A DNA stretch of 50,406 nt from RGIG5472 sp051867615 (GTDB lineage: Bacteria > Bacillota > Clostridia > Oscillospirales > Oscillospiraceae): positions 1 to 50,406 of the forward strand of contig JBJDYU010000042.1 of assembly GCA_051867615.1 (NCBI GenBank), read 5' to 3'. Below the pieces are notes generated by a model. It was not told the origin of the DNA. It searched no databases and saw nothing but the letters and a program-made list of their open reading frames with translations. The translations under genes were made by a program, and so were the position numbers. The first letter of the stretch is position 1. Each line of letters opens with the position of its first letter. Below are positions 7,790 to 16,223 of this stretch, in pieces.

Positions 7790-7825
7790 AAAAGTCCCGG
7801 AGGACGCTTGTCCTCCGGGACTTTT
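7790..7825. terminator. Bidirectional terminator
   Basis: A perfect 12-bp stem (7794-7805 with 7810-7821) with a GCTT loop, flanked by AAAA and TTTT. It separates the ABC operon from the convergent radical SAM gene. Confidence 0.93.
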
Positions 7826-7839
7826 GCTGCAGAATTCAC

Positions 7840-8724
7840 TTAGAAATCGATCTCGCCGTCCAGCAGGCGCAGGTCGTAGGGCTCGAAAACCACCTTGCGG
7901 TAGGCGTCCACATCCAGCGGCACGCCGGTCCAGTCGGAGTGGAGCTCGCCGGTCTGCTTGATGAGGATATCGTAGAGGATATCGTAGGTGACGCCGTTTT
8001 CGTCCGTCTCCACGATGGTGGAGTAGGGCAGGGTCTTGTGATAGGTCATGTGCAGGCCCTTGTACTCGAAATGGAAGCCGTTGCGCATACGGCAGCCGTC
8101 CAGGCCGCGGTAGTTAAAGAGACGCTTGAGGTCCTGCAGAATGGGATCATGCTCCTCCTCATACAGGTTCTCGGGCGTGGTCTCGGTGTAGTCGTAGCGG
8201 AACTGGATGGGAATGCCGTACTTTCTGAAACGGTCCACGAAGGCGGGAAGCTGCTCCGTGGGATAGTGCTTGTACAGCACGCAGTTGATGCGCCTGGGCA
8301 CGGGGATGCGGGCGATGACCTCGTCCGGAGACTCCTCCACATACTTCACCAGGTGGCGGGAGATGTTGATGCAGGTGATCTTATCCCGGTTCCGCTCGGT
8401 GAAGGCCAGCATCTCCTCCGCGCTGTGGCACTGCTGCACAGGGAAAGTGGTGTTGATATACACCTTGTGGGTGGTGGGGATGCAGTCCATCATTTTCTGC
8501 AGGGAATCGAGGTTCGCAAAAGGCTCGCCGCCCGTGAAGACGAAATCACAGTAGGGCGTGATCTCATCCATGATGCGGATGCTCTCGCAGATACGCTCCA
8601 GACTGAAAGTGGAGGTATCGGCATACTCCTGCTTGTTGATGCAGAAAGGACAGTGGTTGTTGCAATCGTACGGAACGAAGATGGTGACGGTCGCGCCGCC
8701 TTCTCTGGTTTTGTAAGGATTCAT
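7840..8724 (-). CDS. Radical SAM protein of unknown function
   Basis: 294 residues. The cluster motif is C21-x3-C25-x2-C28 (DCNNHCPFC), the classic site for a [4Fe-4S] cluster that splits S-adenosylmethionine, followed by the FTGGEP glycine-rich SAM motif near residue 63. The rest reads as a partial TIM barrel without a SPASM-type cysteine-rich tail; other cysteines are scattered. There is no precursor peptide gene, tRNA-modification partner or carrier next to it, so neither a RiPP nor a cofactor pathway can be assigned. A promoter of its own and terminators at its end make it a single-gene unit. The ATG has a GGAAGGG site at a slightly long spacing. Confidence 0.88.
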   Translation of the reverse strand: MNPYKTREGGATVTIFVPYDCNNHCPFCINKQEYADTSTFSLERICESIRIMDEITPYCDFVFTGGEPFANLDSLQKMMDCIPTTHKVYINTTFPVQQCHSAEEMLAFTERNRDKITCINISRHLVKYVEESPDEVIARIPVPRRINCVLYKHYPTEQLPAFVDRFRKYGIPIQFRYDYTETTPENLYEEEHDPILQDLKRLFNYRGLDGCRMRNGFHFEYKGLHMTYHKTLPYSTIVETDENGVTYDILYDILIKQTGELHSDWTGVPLDVDAYRKVVFEPYDLRLLDGEIDF

Positions 8725-8748
8725 AAGACTATAGACCCTTCCATTATA

Positions 8749-8777
8749 TTTATAATAATTTAAGTACTGTTATTCAA
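8749..8777 (-). promoter_or_regulatory. Promoter of the radical SAM gene
   Basis: On the minus strand: TTGAAT (8777-8772), a 17-base spacer and TATAAA (8754-8749), about 25 bases before the start codon. Confidence 0.7.
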
Positions 8778-8806
8778 ACCGCCGCGCCGCGGTATAAAAG
8801 CGGGGA

Positions 8807-9331
8807 TCAGAGAACATCCTCTTTGATGTATCGGAAAGCGGCTTCCTCGCCCTGCTCCTTCAGCACCAGCAGCATCTGACCCAACAGCTCCGCCGTGGCG
8901 GGATGGATGAGGATGCGGGGCAGGGACTGGATAAAATAATCATACGGGTCGCCGTTCTGGTACTTCTCGCCGTGGTAGATCTTGCAGGCCGCCACGCGGT
9001 CGCAGAACATCTCCGCCACATATTTCTTCGGCATCTCCACCGCCTGGATCTTTTCGTCCTTCTGCAGGCTGAAATCCGTCCAGTACTCCGGGTGGTGCTT
9101 GTTGCGCCCCTTGTGGTGCATCCAGGCGAGGCTGTAGCCGTTGGCCTGCCGCTCGGCGTCGTTGGGGCTGCGGTAGCCGAGATAGTAGCGGCAGCCGAGC
9201 AGAAATTCCGAGGGGCTGTACTTGGACAGGTCGTGGGCCAGCCCCTGCCGGTAAAGGCCGAGACGGAAGCAGTACCGCATCACCAGGTGCCGGTGCCGCG
9301 TGATGGTCCTGAAGTGGCCGATAGGGTGCAA
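8807..9331 (-). CDS. DUF5662 family protein
   Basis: 174 residues starting at a TTG (9331) with GGAGGG six bases upstream. The pattern of histidines is typical of DUF5662: ITRHRHLVMRYCFRLGLYRQ, then AHDLSKYSPSEF, and SLAWMHHKGRNKHHPEYW. The regularly spaced H/D pairs resemble HD-type metal-dependent phosphohydrolases, but no activity is established for the family, so a metal-bound hydrolase is only an inference. No signal peptide. It sits alone on the minus strand upstream of the radical SAM gene, which has its own promoter, so the two need not be functionally linked. Confidence 0.85.
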   Translation of the reverse strand: MHPIGHFRTITRHRHLVMRYCFRLGLYRQGLAHDLSKYSPSEFLLGCRYYLGYRSPNDAERQANGYSLAWMHHKGRNKHHPEYWTDFSLQKDEKIQAVEMPKKYVAEMFCDRVAACKIYHGEKYQNGDPYDYFIQSLPRILIHPATAELLGQMLLVLKEQGEEAAFRYIKEDVL

Positions 9332-9482
9332 GGCCGTCCCTCCTTCCGTGTCTGCTGAGCCGTCCGCCGCCGGGTAAAAACGGAAGCCGCGGACAGTTTT
9401 GTTTATTATAGCATGGTTGGATGAAAAATAGAATAATAATTAAAAAATAAACAATTTTTTATCGGAAAGAGGGGAAGAAGCC

Positions 9483-9917
9483 GTGCGGATCTGCATATTG
9501 GGAGGGGACGAGAGGTTCTGGCGCTTTCTCGACGCGCCGGGAGACTGGACCTTCTGCTCTGTGCCCGAGGAAGGCGTCTGCTATGACCTGGCGGTGCTGC
9601 TGCCGGCGGTGCGGCGGCTGACGGAGAAGCTACGGAGCCGGACGCTGCTGCTGTGGGAGGAGTACGCGGAAACGCTGCTGGCGGTTGCGGAAGGGGAGCA
9701 GGTGGTGAGCTGCGGCTTTGCCGCGCGAAACACTCTGACGCTGGCGAGCCTGGACAGGGGCCGCGCGGTGCTGACGGTGCAGCGGGAGCTGGTACGCGGC
9801 GACGGCGCGGCGGTCGCGCCGCAGGATATCCCTCTGCCAGAGAGCTGGGCGGTGCTGCCGCCGGAGCAGCAGGTGATGCTGGCGGGGCTGCGGCTGCTGC
9901 TGGGGACGCTGCCGTAA
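9483..9917 (+). CDS. Hypothetical protein
   Basis: 144 residues from a GTG at 9483 with an AGAGGGG site. I do not recognise a family. It begins with a short beta strand and glycine turn (MRICILGGDERFWRFL), as in nucleotide-binding folds, and continues with alternating hydrophobic strands and leucine-rich helices; there are no membrane segments and no cysteine motif. The coding bias matches neighbouring genes and it ends just before a strong terminator, so it is likely a real gene. A receiver-like or Rossmann-like fold is possible. An ancestral dipicolinate-synthase-like strand could also explain the start, but nothing supports a function. Confidence 0.6.
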   Translation: MRICILGGDERFWRFLDAPGDWTFCSVPEEGVCYDLAVLLPAVRRLTEKLRSRTLLLWEEYAETLLAVAEGEQVVSCGFAARNTLTLASLDRGRAVLTVQRELVRGDGAAVAPQDIPLPESWAVLPPEQQVMLAGLRLLLGTLP

Positions 9918-9943
9918 GGGCGGCGTCTTTCATAGTCCGGACA

Positions 9944-9980
9944 GGGAAAATGCGCGGCCCTTGAGGCCGCGCATTTTCCC
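9944..9980. terminator. Bidirectional terminator
   Basis: A perfect 16-bp stem (9944-9959 with 9965-9980). The lower stem is rich in A on one side and T on the other, so it can act in both directions between the convergent genes. Confidence 0.85.
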
Positions 9981-10037
9981 TCTTGGATCCTTTCCCGCGC
10001 CCGAAGGCATCGGGGTTCTCGGACCGACCAGGGATGG

Positions 10038-10232
10038 TTACAGGTTCTTCTCGTAGGCCTCGATCATCTTCTTGACCATCTGGCCGCCGACAGAGCCGGC
10101 CTCGCGGGAAGACAGATCGCCGTTGTAGCCTTCCTTCAGGTTGACGCCCACTTCGCTGGCGGCTTCCATCTTGAACTTATCCATAGCGGCACGGGCCTCG
10201 GGAATGTTGATGGTGTTATTCTTGCTGGACAT
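10038..10232 (-). CDS. Small acid-soluble spore protein, alpha/beta type
   Basis: 64 residues from the ATG at 10232, with AAAGGAGA upstream. It matches the alpha/beta SASP family along its whole length: the N-terminal helix with the EAASEVGV segment near residues 23-30, which is where the germination protease GPR cuts, and the C-terminal block SSREAGSVGGQMVKKMIEAY. These proteins coat spore DNA, force it into an A-like form and protect it from UV and heat, and supply amino acids in germination. The gene shows the organism has the endospore program. Expression should depend on forespore sigma-G, but I could not find a convincing sigma-G promoter upstream. Confidence 0.95.
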   Translation of the reverse strand: MSSKNNTINIPEARAAMDKFKMEAASEVGVNLKEGYNGDLSSREAGSVGGQMVKKMIEAYEKNL

Positions 10233-10422
10233 ATTGACTTTCTCCTTTAATACGGTGTGGGTTTCGCGGCTCCCCGCCGCGGGGACAACGCCGTTTTCCG
10301 GCGTCGTGACCATAGCTTTTGCGAAAGACGGCGGGATATGCGACGGCCGCGCTGGTAAGTTTTTCGCTGGAAAATGCGGACAAAAAAGCGGCGGAATTGA
10401 AAAAAGAATCGGGCGGCGGCGG

Positions 10423-10451
10423 GCGGCGCAGACGTGTCCGCCGCTTTTTTT
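10423..10451 (+). terminator. Possible terminator before the sigma factor gene
   Basis: A 6-bp GC stem (10423-10428 with 10439-10444) followed by T6-T7. No plus-strand gene ends here, so it may stop antisense transcription into the sigma gene or be incidental. Confidence 0.4.
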
Positions 10452-10478
10452 GCGCGTGGGTTTTTCCGCCGGAGCGTG

Positions 10479-10484
10479 TATAAT
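10479..10484 (+). promoter_or_regulatory. -10 element of the ECF sigma operon
   Basis: A perfect TATAAT, 41 bases before the GTG start. No good -35 box lies 16-18 bases upstream. The in-frame ATG at 10483 lies within this box and so is unlikely to be the start codon. Confidence 0.45.
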
Positions 10485-10524
10485 GAAGCAGAGAAGGCAC
10501 TTGTCACAGCGGGGAGGGAACGAC

Positions 10525-11067
10525 GTGCGCGAGCAGGAGATCATAGCGGCCATCCGGGCGCGGGAGGAGCAGGGTGCGGAGGAACTGCTGCGGCATTACG
10601 GGCCGCTGCTGCGGTATGTCATCGCGCCTATCCTGCCCGATGCGCAGGATAGGGAGGAATGTGTGTCCGAAGCAGTCATGCGGGTCTGGGACGGGATAGG
10701 ACAGTACGACCCTGCGCGCGGGAGCTGGACCGCATGGCTCACCACCATCGCCCGCAACGCGGCGCTGAACCACGCGAGACGGAACCGGCGGCATGAGACG
10801 GAGGGAGAAGTGCCGGAGGAGACGCCGTCGCCGGAGCCGACGCCCGAGGAGACGCTGCTGCGGCGGGAGCGGCAGGAGGCGCTGTGCCGCGCCTTACAGC
10901 GGCTATCTTCCGGCGAGAGGGCGCTGTTCTACCGAAAATACTATTACTTACAATCCACCGCCCAGATCGCCGCCGAGCTCGGCGTGACGGAGCGGGCGGT
11001 GGAGGGCAGGCTGTACCGTCTGAAAAAGCGGCTGCGCAGGATACTGGGAGGTGAAGACCATGCGTGA
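10525..11067 (+). CDS. ECF-type RNA polymerase sigma factor
   Basis: 180 residues from a GTG at 10525, chosen for its GGGGAGGG site. Region 2 is at about residues 20-85 (DREECVSEAVMRVWDGIGQY, then SWTAWLTTIARNAALNHARR) and region 4 at about 120-175 (LSSGERALFYRKYYYLQSTAQ, then LGVTERAVEGRLYRLKKRLR). A Pro/Glu-rich linker joins them, and region 3 is absent, as in ECF sigma factors. These direct RNA polymerase to a small set of promoters in response to an envelope or other external signal. The stop overlaps the next gene, so its product, a membrane protein, is the probable regulator. Confidence 0.92.
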   Translation: MREQEIIAAIRAREEQGAEELLRHYGPLLRYVIAPILPDAQDREECVSEAVMRVWDGIGQYDPARGSWTAWLTTIARNAALNHARRNRRHETEGEVPEETPSPEPTPEETLLRRERQEALCRALQRLSSGERALFYRKYYYLQSTAQIAAELGVTERAVEGRLYRLKKRLRRILGGEDHA

Positions 11068-12598
11068 CCATACCTGGGAGTCCACGGATGAGCGGGAGTT
11101 TGACGCCATGCTGGAAAACAATCTGCCCGAGCTGCCCCCGGCAGACGTGGTGCAGGGCGTCACACCCTGGCGCAGGGCCATGAAGCGGGTGCTGGTGGGT
11201 CTTGCCCTGAACACCATTACGCTGGAGTGCTATGGGCTGCAATATATCCTGCCCACCGTGGGACTGCTGCTGATGCTGCTGGGCCTGCGGAGCCTGCGGG
11301 GCGAAAACCGGTGGTTCAAGGGCTGCTTTATCCTCACCGCAGTGAAAGCGACCACCTTTTTGCTGCTGCTGGTGCTCAGCGCCACCATCTACCGGGGCGC
11401 GGTATACGACGGGCCCGGCTTCGTGGCCCGCATCACGCTGGAGGGGGCGCTGATGCTGCTCTTTTACTTCTGCTTCTGGCGGGGCCTTAGGGCCGTGCGG
11501 CAGAAGGCGGGGCTGCCGGGCAGCGCCGGCGGCGCCGCAGCGCTGCTCGTTTGGTATGTGGTGATGATCCTGCTGACCCTGTGGTGTATGTGGCAGGGCG
11601 GCGGTCTGGCGTCTTCCCTGGTGATGCTGCTGGCCTACATTTTCATTATCAGCAACCTGTTCGGGCTTTCCAGAGAGCTGGACGAGGCGGGCTACGCCAT
11701 ACAGCCCCGCCCTGTCCGGGTGACGGACGGCGCGTTGGTGGGGATCATCCTGAGCGTCCTCGCGGCGGGGATCGCCTGCGGCTACCTGTTTTTCAGCAGC
11801 TATCCCATGGACTGGCAGGCGGCGGAGCCTTTCGCGGACCCGGAGGCGGCGGAAATCAGGGCGCAGCTGCTCGATCTCGGCTTCCCCGAGGAGGTGCTGA
11901 ACGACCTCTCGGAGGAGGATATCCTGGCCTGCGCGGGCGCGCGGAAGGTGCTGGTGCGGACGGATGAACTTCCTCTTGACGAGAACGGAGGATACATGGT
12001 GGCAGAAACGCAGGCAGATGGCTCCGTGGAGGAGCGGATGGTCTACGACGTCAAGGAGCTTCGCATCACCGGCGTGGCCGTGGCCCTTTCCGGGGAGCGG
12101 TGGAGGGTCTTCCATCACTTCCTTTGGACGGTGGACCCCGGCTTTTACGGCACGGAGGCCATGATGGTGTATCCCGACTATTTCCTTGACGGCTGGACGC
12201 TGGCCGGGAACATTACGGGGCGGCTGCTCTATGAGCGGGCGGGGCAGACCTATACCGCGGCGTATTACAGCATAGAGAGTATGTCCTATATCGGCAACCG
12301 CTACTTTTTGGAGGACGATCCTGTGCCGAGACAGGTGTTTGCCAACTTCTCCCTGCCCCGGGAGGGGACGGGGAAGCGGGGCTATATTGCCTATGAGGTG
12401 CAGTCGGGAAAGGGTGCCGTGACCTACCATACCTGCCTCGCCGGGTATATACACCAGGTGAGCCGGATGCAGTATCCGGTGCTGACCGCCATGGAGGAAA
12501 GCATGGATTCCTCTTGGCTCGGAGGCGCCTTCAAGATGATAGGCCCCGGAAAGGCGTACGTCGAATGGGTCGAGGACGCCGGTACGGCGGAGGGCTGA
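11060..12598 (+). CDS. Membrane protein cotranscribed with the ECF sigma factor, putative anti-sigma
   Basis: 512 residues from the ATG at 11060, which overlaps the sigma stop by eight bases and has a GGGAGGTG site. An N-terminal cytoplasmic segment of about 40 residues (WESTDEREFDAMLENNLPEL) resembles the short sigma-binding region of membrane anti-sigma factors. It is followed by about six membrane segments (residues about 48-72, 88-112, 125-142, 162-180, 186-206 and 225-247) and then a soluble domain of about 250 residues that should face outside. There is no zinc-binding HxxxCxxC motif. The layout fits signal sensing by the outer domain and release of the sigma factor, but the family is not one I recognise and the role is inferred from position. 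Confidence 0.7.
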   Translation: MRDHTWESTDEREFDAMLENNLPELPPADVVQGVTPWRRAMKRVLVGLALNTITLECYGLQYILPTVGLLLMLLGLRSLRGENRWFKGCFILTAVKATTFLLLLVLSATIYRGAVYDGPGFVARITLEGALMLLFYFCFWRGLRAVRQKAGLPGSAGGAAALLVWYVVMILLTLWCMWQGGGLASSLVMLLAYIFIISNLFGLSRELDEAGYAIQPRPVRVTDGALVGIILSVLAAGIACGYLFFSSYPMDWQAAEPFADPEAAEIRAQLLDLGFPEEVLNDLSEEDILACAGARKVLVRTDELPLDENGGYMVAETQADGSVEERMVYDVKELRITGVAVALSGERWRVFHHFLWTVDPGFYGTEAMMVYPDYFLDGWTLAGNITGRLLYERAGQTYTAAYYSIESMSYIGNRYFLEDDPVPRQVFANFSLPREGTGKRGYIAYEVQSGKGAVTYHTCLAGYIHQVSRMQYPVLTAMEESMDSSWLGGAFKMIGPGKAYVEWVEDAGTAEG

Positions 12599-12647
12599 GG
12601 TAAGTGGGAAGGCCGCTTGCCGAAAAAAGAGCATAGGGCGAGTAACG

Positions 12648-12701
12648 AAACCGCCCCCATCTGTGACCTATTGTATAGAGGCCGCAGGTGAGGGCGGTTT
12701 T
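12648..12701 (+). terminator. Terminator or attenuator before the ABC pair
   Basis: A long rod-like hairpin: AAACCGCCC (12648-12656) with GGGCGGTTT (12692-12700), and an inner CATCTG/CAGGTG stem (12658-12663 with 12685-12690), ending in TTTT. It ends only 30 bases before the next start codon, and no promoter is visible in that space. Confidence 0.65.
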
Positions 12702-12730
12702 ACTGTAACAGGAGAGAAGGAGGGAGCTTC

Positions 12731-13411
12731 ATGGCAACCGTTTTGAAAGCGGAGGCGCTGAAAAAGGAGTATCCCGCGGGGGATGTGACCGTCCGCGCGG
12801 TGCGCGGCGTCGATCTGGAGATCGAGGAGGGCACGTTCTACGCCATTTTGGGCCGGAGCGGCAGCGGAAAGTCCACGCTGCTCCATCTGCTCAGCGGGTT
12901 TGACGAGCCTACGTCCGGGCGGGTGCTGGTGGATGGGCAGGATATCCACCGAATGAAGGACACCGAACGGGCGGCGTTCCGGAGGCGGAAGATAGGCTTT
13001 GTCTTTCAGGCCTATCACCTGCTCCCGGAGTTCTGCGCGGAGGAAAATGTGCGGATGCCACTGTTCCTGGACCACGCCAGGGGGGACGACGCTTATCTCG
13101 CCGCGGTGTTCAGACATCTGGGAATACAGGATAAGCTGCTGAAATACCCCTCACAGCTCTCCGGCGGCGAGCAGCAGCGCGTGGCCATCGCCCGGGCGCT
13201 GGCGGCAAAGCCCCGGCTCGTGTTTGCCGACGAGCCTACGGGGAATCTGGACCGGGACAGCAGCCGCGAGGTGATGGAGCTGCTGCTGCACACGAGAGAG
13301 CTGTTCCATCAAACGATCGTCCTTGTCACCCACGACAGGGAGGCCGCACAGTATGCTGACGTGGCGCTGACGTTGCAGGACGGGCAGATCGTTTCGGAGG
13401 TGGGCCGATGA
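12731..13411 (+). CDS. ABC transporter ATP-binding protein (LolD/MacB type)
   Basis: 226 residues, the standard size for this group. Walker A is GRSGSGKS (41-48), the signature is LSGGEQQR (143-150), Walker B is LVFADEPTGNLD (163-174). The AYHLLPEFCAEENVRMPL stretch after the Q-loop is characteristic of the MacB/LolD/FtsE class, whose partners are FtsX-type permeases. These are mechanotransmission transporters that act in lipoprotein or peptide extrusion, antibiotic resistance or envelope signalling, with ATP hydrolysis in the cytoplasm. ATG with a GGAGGGAG site. The stop overlaps the next start (ATGA). The nearby ECF module suggests an envelope-stress role (inference). Confidence 0.93.
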   Translation: MATVLKAEALKKEYPAGDVTVRAVRGVDLEIEEGTFYAILGRSGSGKSTLLHLLSGFDEPTSGRVLVDGQDIHRMKDTERAAFRRRKIGFVFQAYHLLPEFCAEENVRMPLFLDHARGDDAYLAAVFRHLGIQDKLLKYPSQLSGGEQQRVAIARALAAKPRLVFADEPTGNLDRDSSREVMELLLHTRELFHQTIVLVTHDREAAQYADVALTLQDGQIVSEVGR

Positions 13412-16020
13412 GCGAGCTGGGCAGACTCACGCGGCGGAGTCTCCCGCGCCGCCGCGCATGGCGGACCGGCACATTGTCCCTTGCGCTGCTCTATGCCCTC
13501 TGCGTCCTGGCAGTTGCCCTGCAGGGCAGCCTGCTTGCTTCGCGGCAGGAGCTGCGTAGCCGGACCTACGGCGCGTGGAGCGGCGCGGTGTATGACACGC
13601 CTCCGTCCGTCGCGGGGATTCTGGAGCGGCAGGAGGAGGTGGCCTGTATTGGTCGGATAGACCTCGCCGGAGAGATCAACGGCCTTCCCGCGGGGAGCAT
13701 GGACGAGGGGATGCTTTCCCTGAGCCGCTTACAGATGCTGGAGGGACGGCTGCCCGAGCAAAGCGGCGAATTTGCGGCGGAGGAGTACGCCCTGGCACGC
13801 CTGGGAGACCCCGCAGTGGGGGAGACGGTCATCGTCCGCTGGGACGGCGTGGAGCGCCGCATGACCCTGACCGGGATCATCCGCTCCTGGCGGCAGGACT
13901 GGAAGACCTCCGGCGGCGTGCTGCCGAGCGTTCTGGTCAAAACGAATGCCGGAGCGGAAATCTCCGCGACGCATATCTTCTGGTATGCCGCGTCGCAGCC
14001 GTTTTTGGATGAGCTCTATGACGCGCTGGAGGCGGAGGGAGGGACGTATGTCTACAATGAATACGGGCAGGCCTCCCCGGAGCAGGACAGTATTTTGGGC
14101 TCGGAGGAGATATTGTTTCCCATCGCGGCGGTGGCGCTGCTGGTGACGCTGTATGAGCTTTGCCTGCAGCTGCCGGAAAAGCGGTACCGGGCGAAGGTGC
14201 TCTCCGGCCTCGGCGCGTCTCGCTGGCAGCTCGTGCAGCTGTCGCTGCGTCAGACAGGGTGGGCGCTTCTCGCGGCGCTGCTGCCGGGTGTGCTTTTAGG
14301 AACGGCGCTGACCGCACTGGGGCTTTGGGGAGCGGAACACTTCCTCCATTGGCCGGCGGTGGTGTCGGTGAACGGGGAATATCTTGCCGACGGCCTTGGA
14401 GTCGTCACCGCCGTCTTTGCCATCGGGCAGACGGTTGCATCGTACCTTCTGGCGGAGCAGCCGCTTTCTGCCTCCATGCGGAAGGAGAGCAGCGTCCTTG
14501 GCGGGAGGAGACTACCGAAGCTTCGCGGCGTGAGGACACTGGGCTTTTGGGGCAGGCTCCGCCGGCGACAGACTTTCCACCGGGGCAGAAGTGTACTGCG
14601 CGCCGGGATATCGCTGCTCGTGATCGCGGCGGTGTCAGTGAGCCTCGTGCGCTTTGTCTCGTCCTACCGGGAATACCGCTATGTAAGCGAGCATACGCTG
14701 TATTCCTACTATGTCCATGTCTATCGTCTGGAGGACGGCCTGTCGGAGGAGGAGATCCAGCGTCTGAAAGACATCCCCGGCGTGGTAGAGGTGGCGGCAA
14801 ACCGCGTGCTGCAATACCCGGTGTTTGATATGTACGGTCTGGACCGGGAGGCCTTCCGCATCCATTCACCGCTGTTCGTGGGCAACGCGTACATTGCCGG
14901 GATACGGCAGTACGGGGACGCGGAAAGGCGGGGAACGCCCTACCGGGCGGAGAATGACTATCTGCCGGTGAGCAGCCTTCTCGCTGTCAGCACCGAAAAC
15001 ACGGAGCTGCTGCGAAAATATGAGGCGCTGCTGGAGGAGGGAACGCTGGACCTGGAGAGCTTCCACGCGGGGGAGAGCTGCCTTCTGATCCTCGCGCCCT
15101 ATATGATCGACTATCGGGAGATCGACAACGCCCGGCTGCAGCTGCGCTCGCTCTCGCCCGGCGAGGAGCCGCCCCCCGGCACGGCGGTGTACCGCTATGG
15201 CGACGGCGAAAACGATCTCCAATCGGGAGACAGCGTGACGGTGGAGTCGCCGTGGGGCATATCCGCAGACCTTGAGGTCGCCGGAGTCATTCGGAGCGAA
15301 GACTTCTATATCGACGATTTGGAGGCTTCCAACGCGTTTTTTGCCATGGTGGTCAGCGAGAATCTGCTGCCAAAGCTGACCACGGAGAACGTAGAGGACC
15401 GCTGCAACGATATCCTGATCTATTCCTACCGTGACGCGGATCACGAAAAAACGGACTGGCTGGTGGAGAGTGCGCTTTCAGAAAAGTATCCGGACCTTCA
15501 GAACATCGGCGGGGAGACCTGCCATTACCAAAACAACCGCCTGGTTTTTGAAGACAACAGGCAATACCTGCTCTCGGAGATGTTCTGGTCGGCGGCCTGT
15601 ACAGCGGTGATCCTGTTGCTCTTTACTCTGCTGCTGTTCGGCGGCGCTATGAGCGAGCTGGAGGAGCGGAAAAAGCAGATGGGGATTTATCAGTCCCTGG
15701 GGATGACGGAGCGGCGGCTACGGTGGGAATACACAGCGGAGACAGCGATAGACGCGCTGCTGACCGGCGGCGTGGCTTTTGCAGGAATGATGCTTTGGTG
15801 GACCTACCGCCTGTGGAAGCAGGTGGGCTTCCGCTCCTGGGAGGAAATGGCGGAGGCGTTTCGCGCCGGTTCAGAGAGGACGGGAACGAATACCTACTAT
15901 GTCAGCTGTACGTTGTTTGCCGTGGCCGTCTTATGGGCGGTTCTGTTCTTCGTCACATATCTGCCCCTTCTGCAGTCTTCGCGGTGCAGCGTTTTGCAGC
16001 GGCTCAGGGAGGAGGAATGA
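13408..16020 (+). CDS. FtsX-like ABC transporter permease
   Basis: 870 residues. One membrane segment near the N-terminus (LSLALLYALCVLAVALQG, about residues 25-42) is followed by an extracellular domain of about 190 residues. Three segments follow at about 232-252, 285-310 and 325-350. A fifth at about 398-418 starts a second large extracellular domain, and three more occur near the end (about 730-750, 790-808 and 835-855). That is the duplicated FtsX arrangement of Firmicutes 8-10-helix permeases. The cytoplasmic GLGASRWQLVQLSLRQ and SLGMTERRLRWEYTAE loops are the two ATPase-coupling helices. It forms a complex with the preceding ATPase. Substrate unknown. Confidence 0.9.
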   Translation: MSELGRLTRRSLPRRRAWRTGTLSLALLYALCVLAVALQGSLLASRQELRSRTYGAWSGAVYDTPPSVAGILERQEEVACIGRIDLAGEINGLPAGSMDEGMLSLSRLQMLEGRLPEQSGEFAAEEYALARLGDPAVGETVIVRWDGVERRMTLTGIIRSWRQDWKTSGGVLPSVLVKTNAGAEISATHIFWYAASQPFLDELYDALEAEGGTYVYNEYGQASPEQDSILGSEEILFPIAAVALLVTLYELCLQLPEKRYRAKVLSGLGASRWQLVQLSLRQTGWALLAALLPGVLLGTALTALGLWGAEHFLHWPAVVSVNGEYLADGLGVVTAVFAIGQTVASYLLAEQPLSASMRKESSVLGGRRLPKLRGVRTLGFWGRLRRRQTFHRGRSVLRAGISLLVIAAVSVSLVRFVSSYREYRYVSEHTLYSYYVHVYRLEDGLSEEEIQRLKDIPGVVEVAANRVLQYPVFDMYGLDREAFRIHSPLFVGNAYIAGIRQYGDAERRGTPYRAENDYLPVSSLLAVSTENTELLRKYEALLEEGTLDLESFHAGESCLLILAPYMIDYREIDNARLQLRSLSPGEEPPPGTAVYRYGDGENDLQSGDSVTVESPWGISADLEVAGVIRSEDFYIDDLEASNAFFAMVVSENLLPKLTTENVEDRCNDILIYSYRDADHEKTDWLVESALSEKYPDLQNIGGETCHYQNNRLVFEDNRQYLLSEMFWSAACTAVILLLFTLLLFGGAMSELEERKKQMGIYQSLGMTERRLRWEYTAETAIDALLTGGVAFAGMMLWWTYRLWKQVGFRSWEEMAEAFRAGSERTGTNTYYVSCTLFAVAVLWAVLFFVTYLPLLQSSRCSVLQRLREEE

Positions 16021-16146
16021 GCAGTGCGGAAGGAAAGGTGGCAGGAGCTGCGTCCGGAACGGCAGGCACCATACCTGAAAACGCCGTCGCCAGCGCTTTT
16101 ACCGCTGTCCCGAGACCTGCAAGCTTCTGATATTCCAATACAATAG

Positions 16147-16180
16147 AATCGCCCTCCCCGGTCAGGAGAGGGCGATTTTT
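16147..16180 (+). terminator. Terminator after the FtsX-type permease gene
   Basis: Stem ATCGCCCTC (16148-16156) with 16168-16176, followed by T5. It lies 127 bases after the permease stop; no gene was found in between. Confidence 0.85.
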
Positions 16181-16223
16181 GGCGGATGGGAGAGAGGCTG
16201 TGGATCGGGCGGAAAACTGCCCT

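Noticed and set aside
10233..10330. Sigma-G promoter for the spore protein gene
   Set aside because: A CGTATTA sequence resembles a -10 element, but no matching -35 lies 17-18 bases upstream.
10483..10485. ATG as start of the ECF sigma factor
   Set aside because: It lies within the TATAAT -10 box, so it would not be in the transcript; the GTG at 10525 has a GGGGAGGG site.
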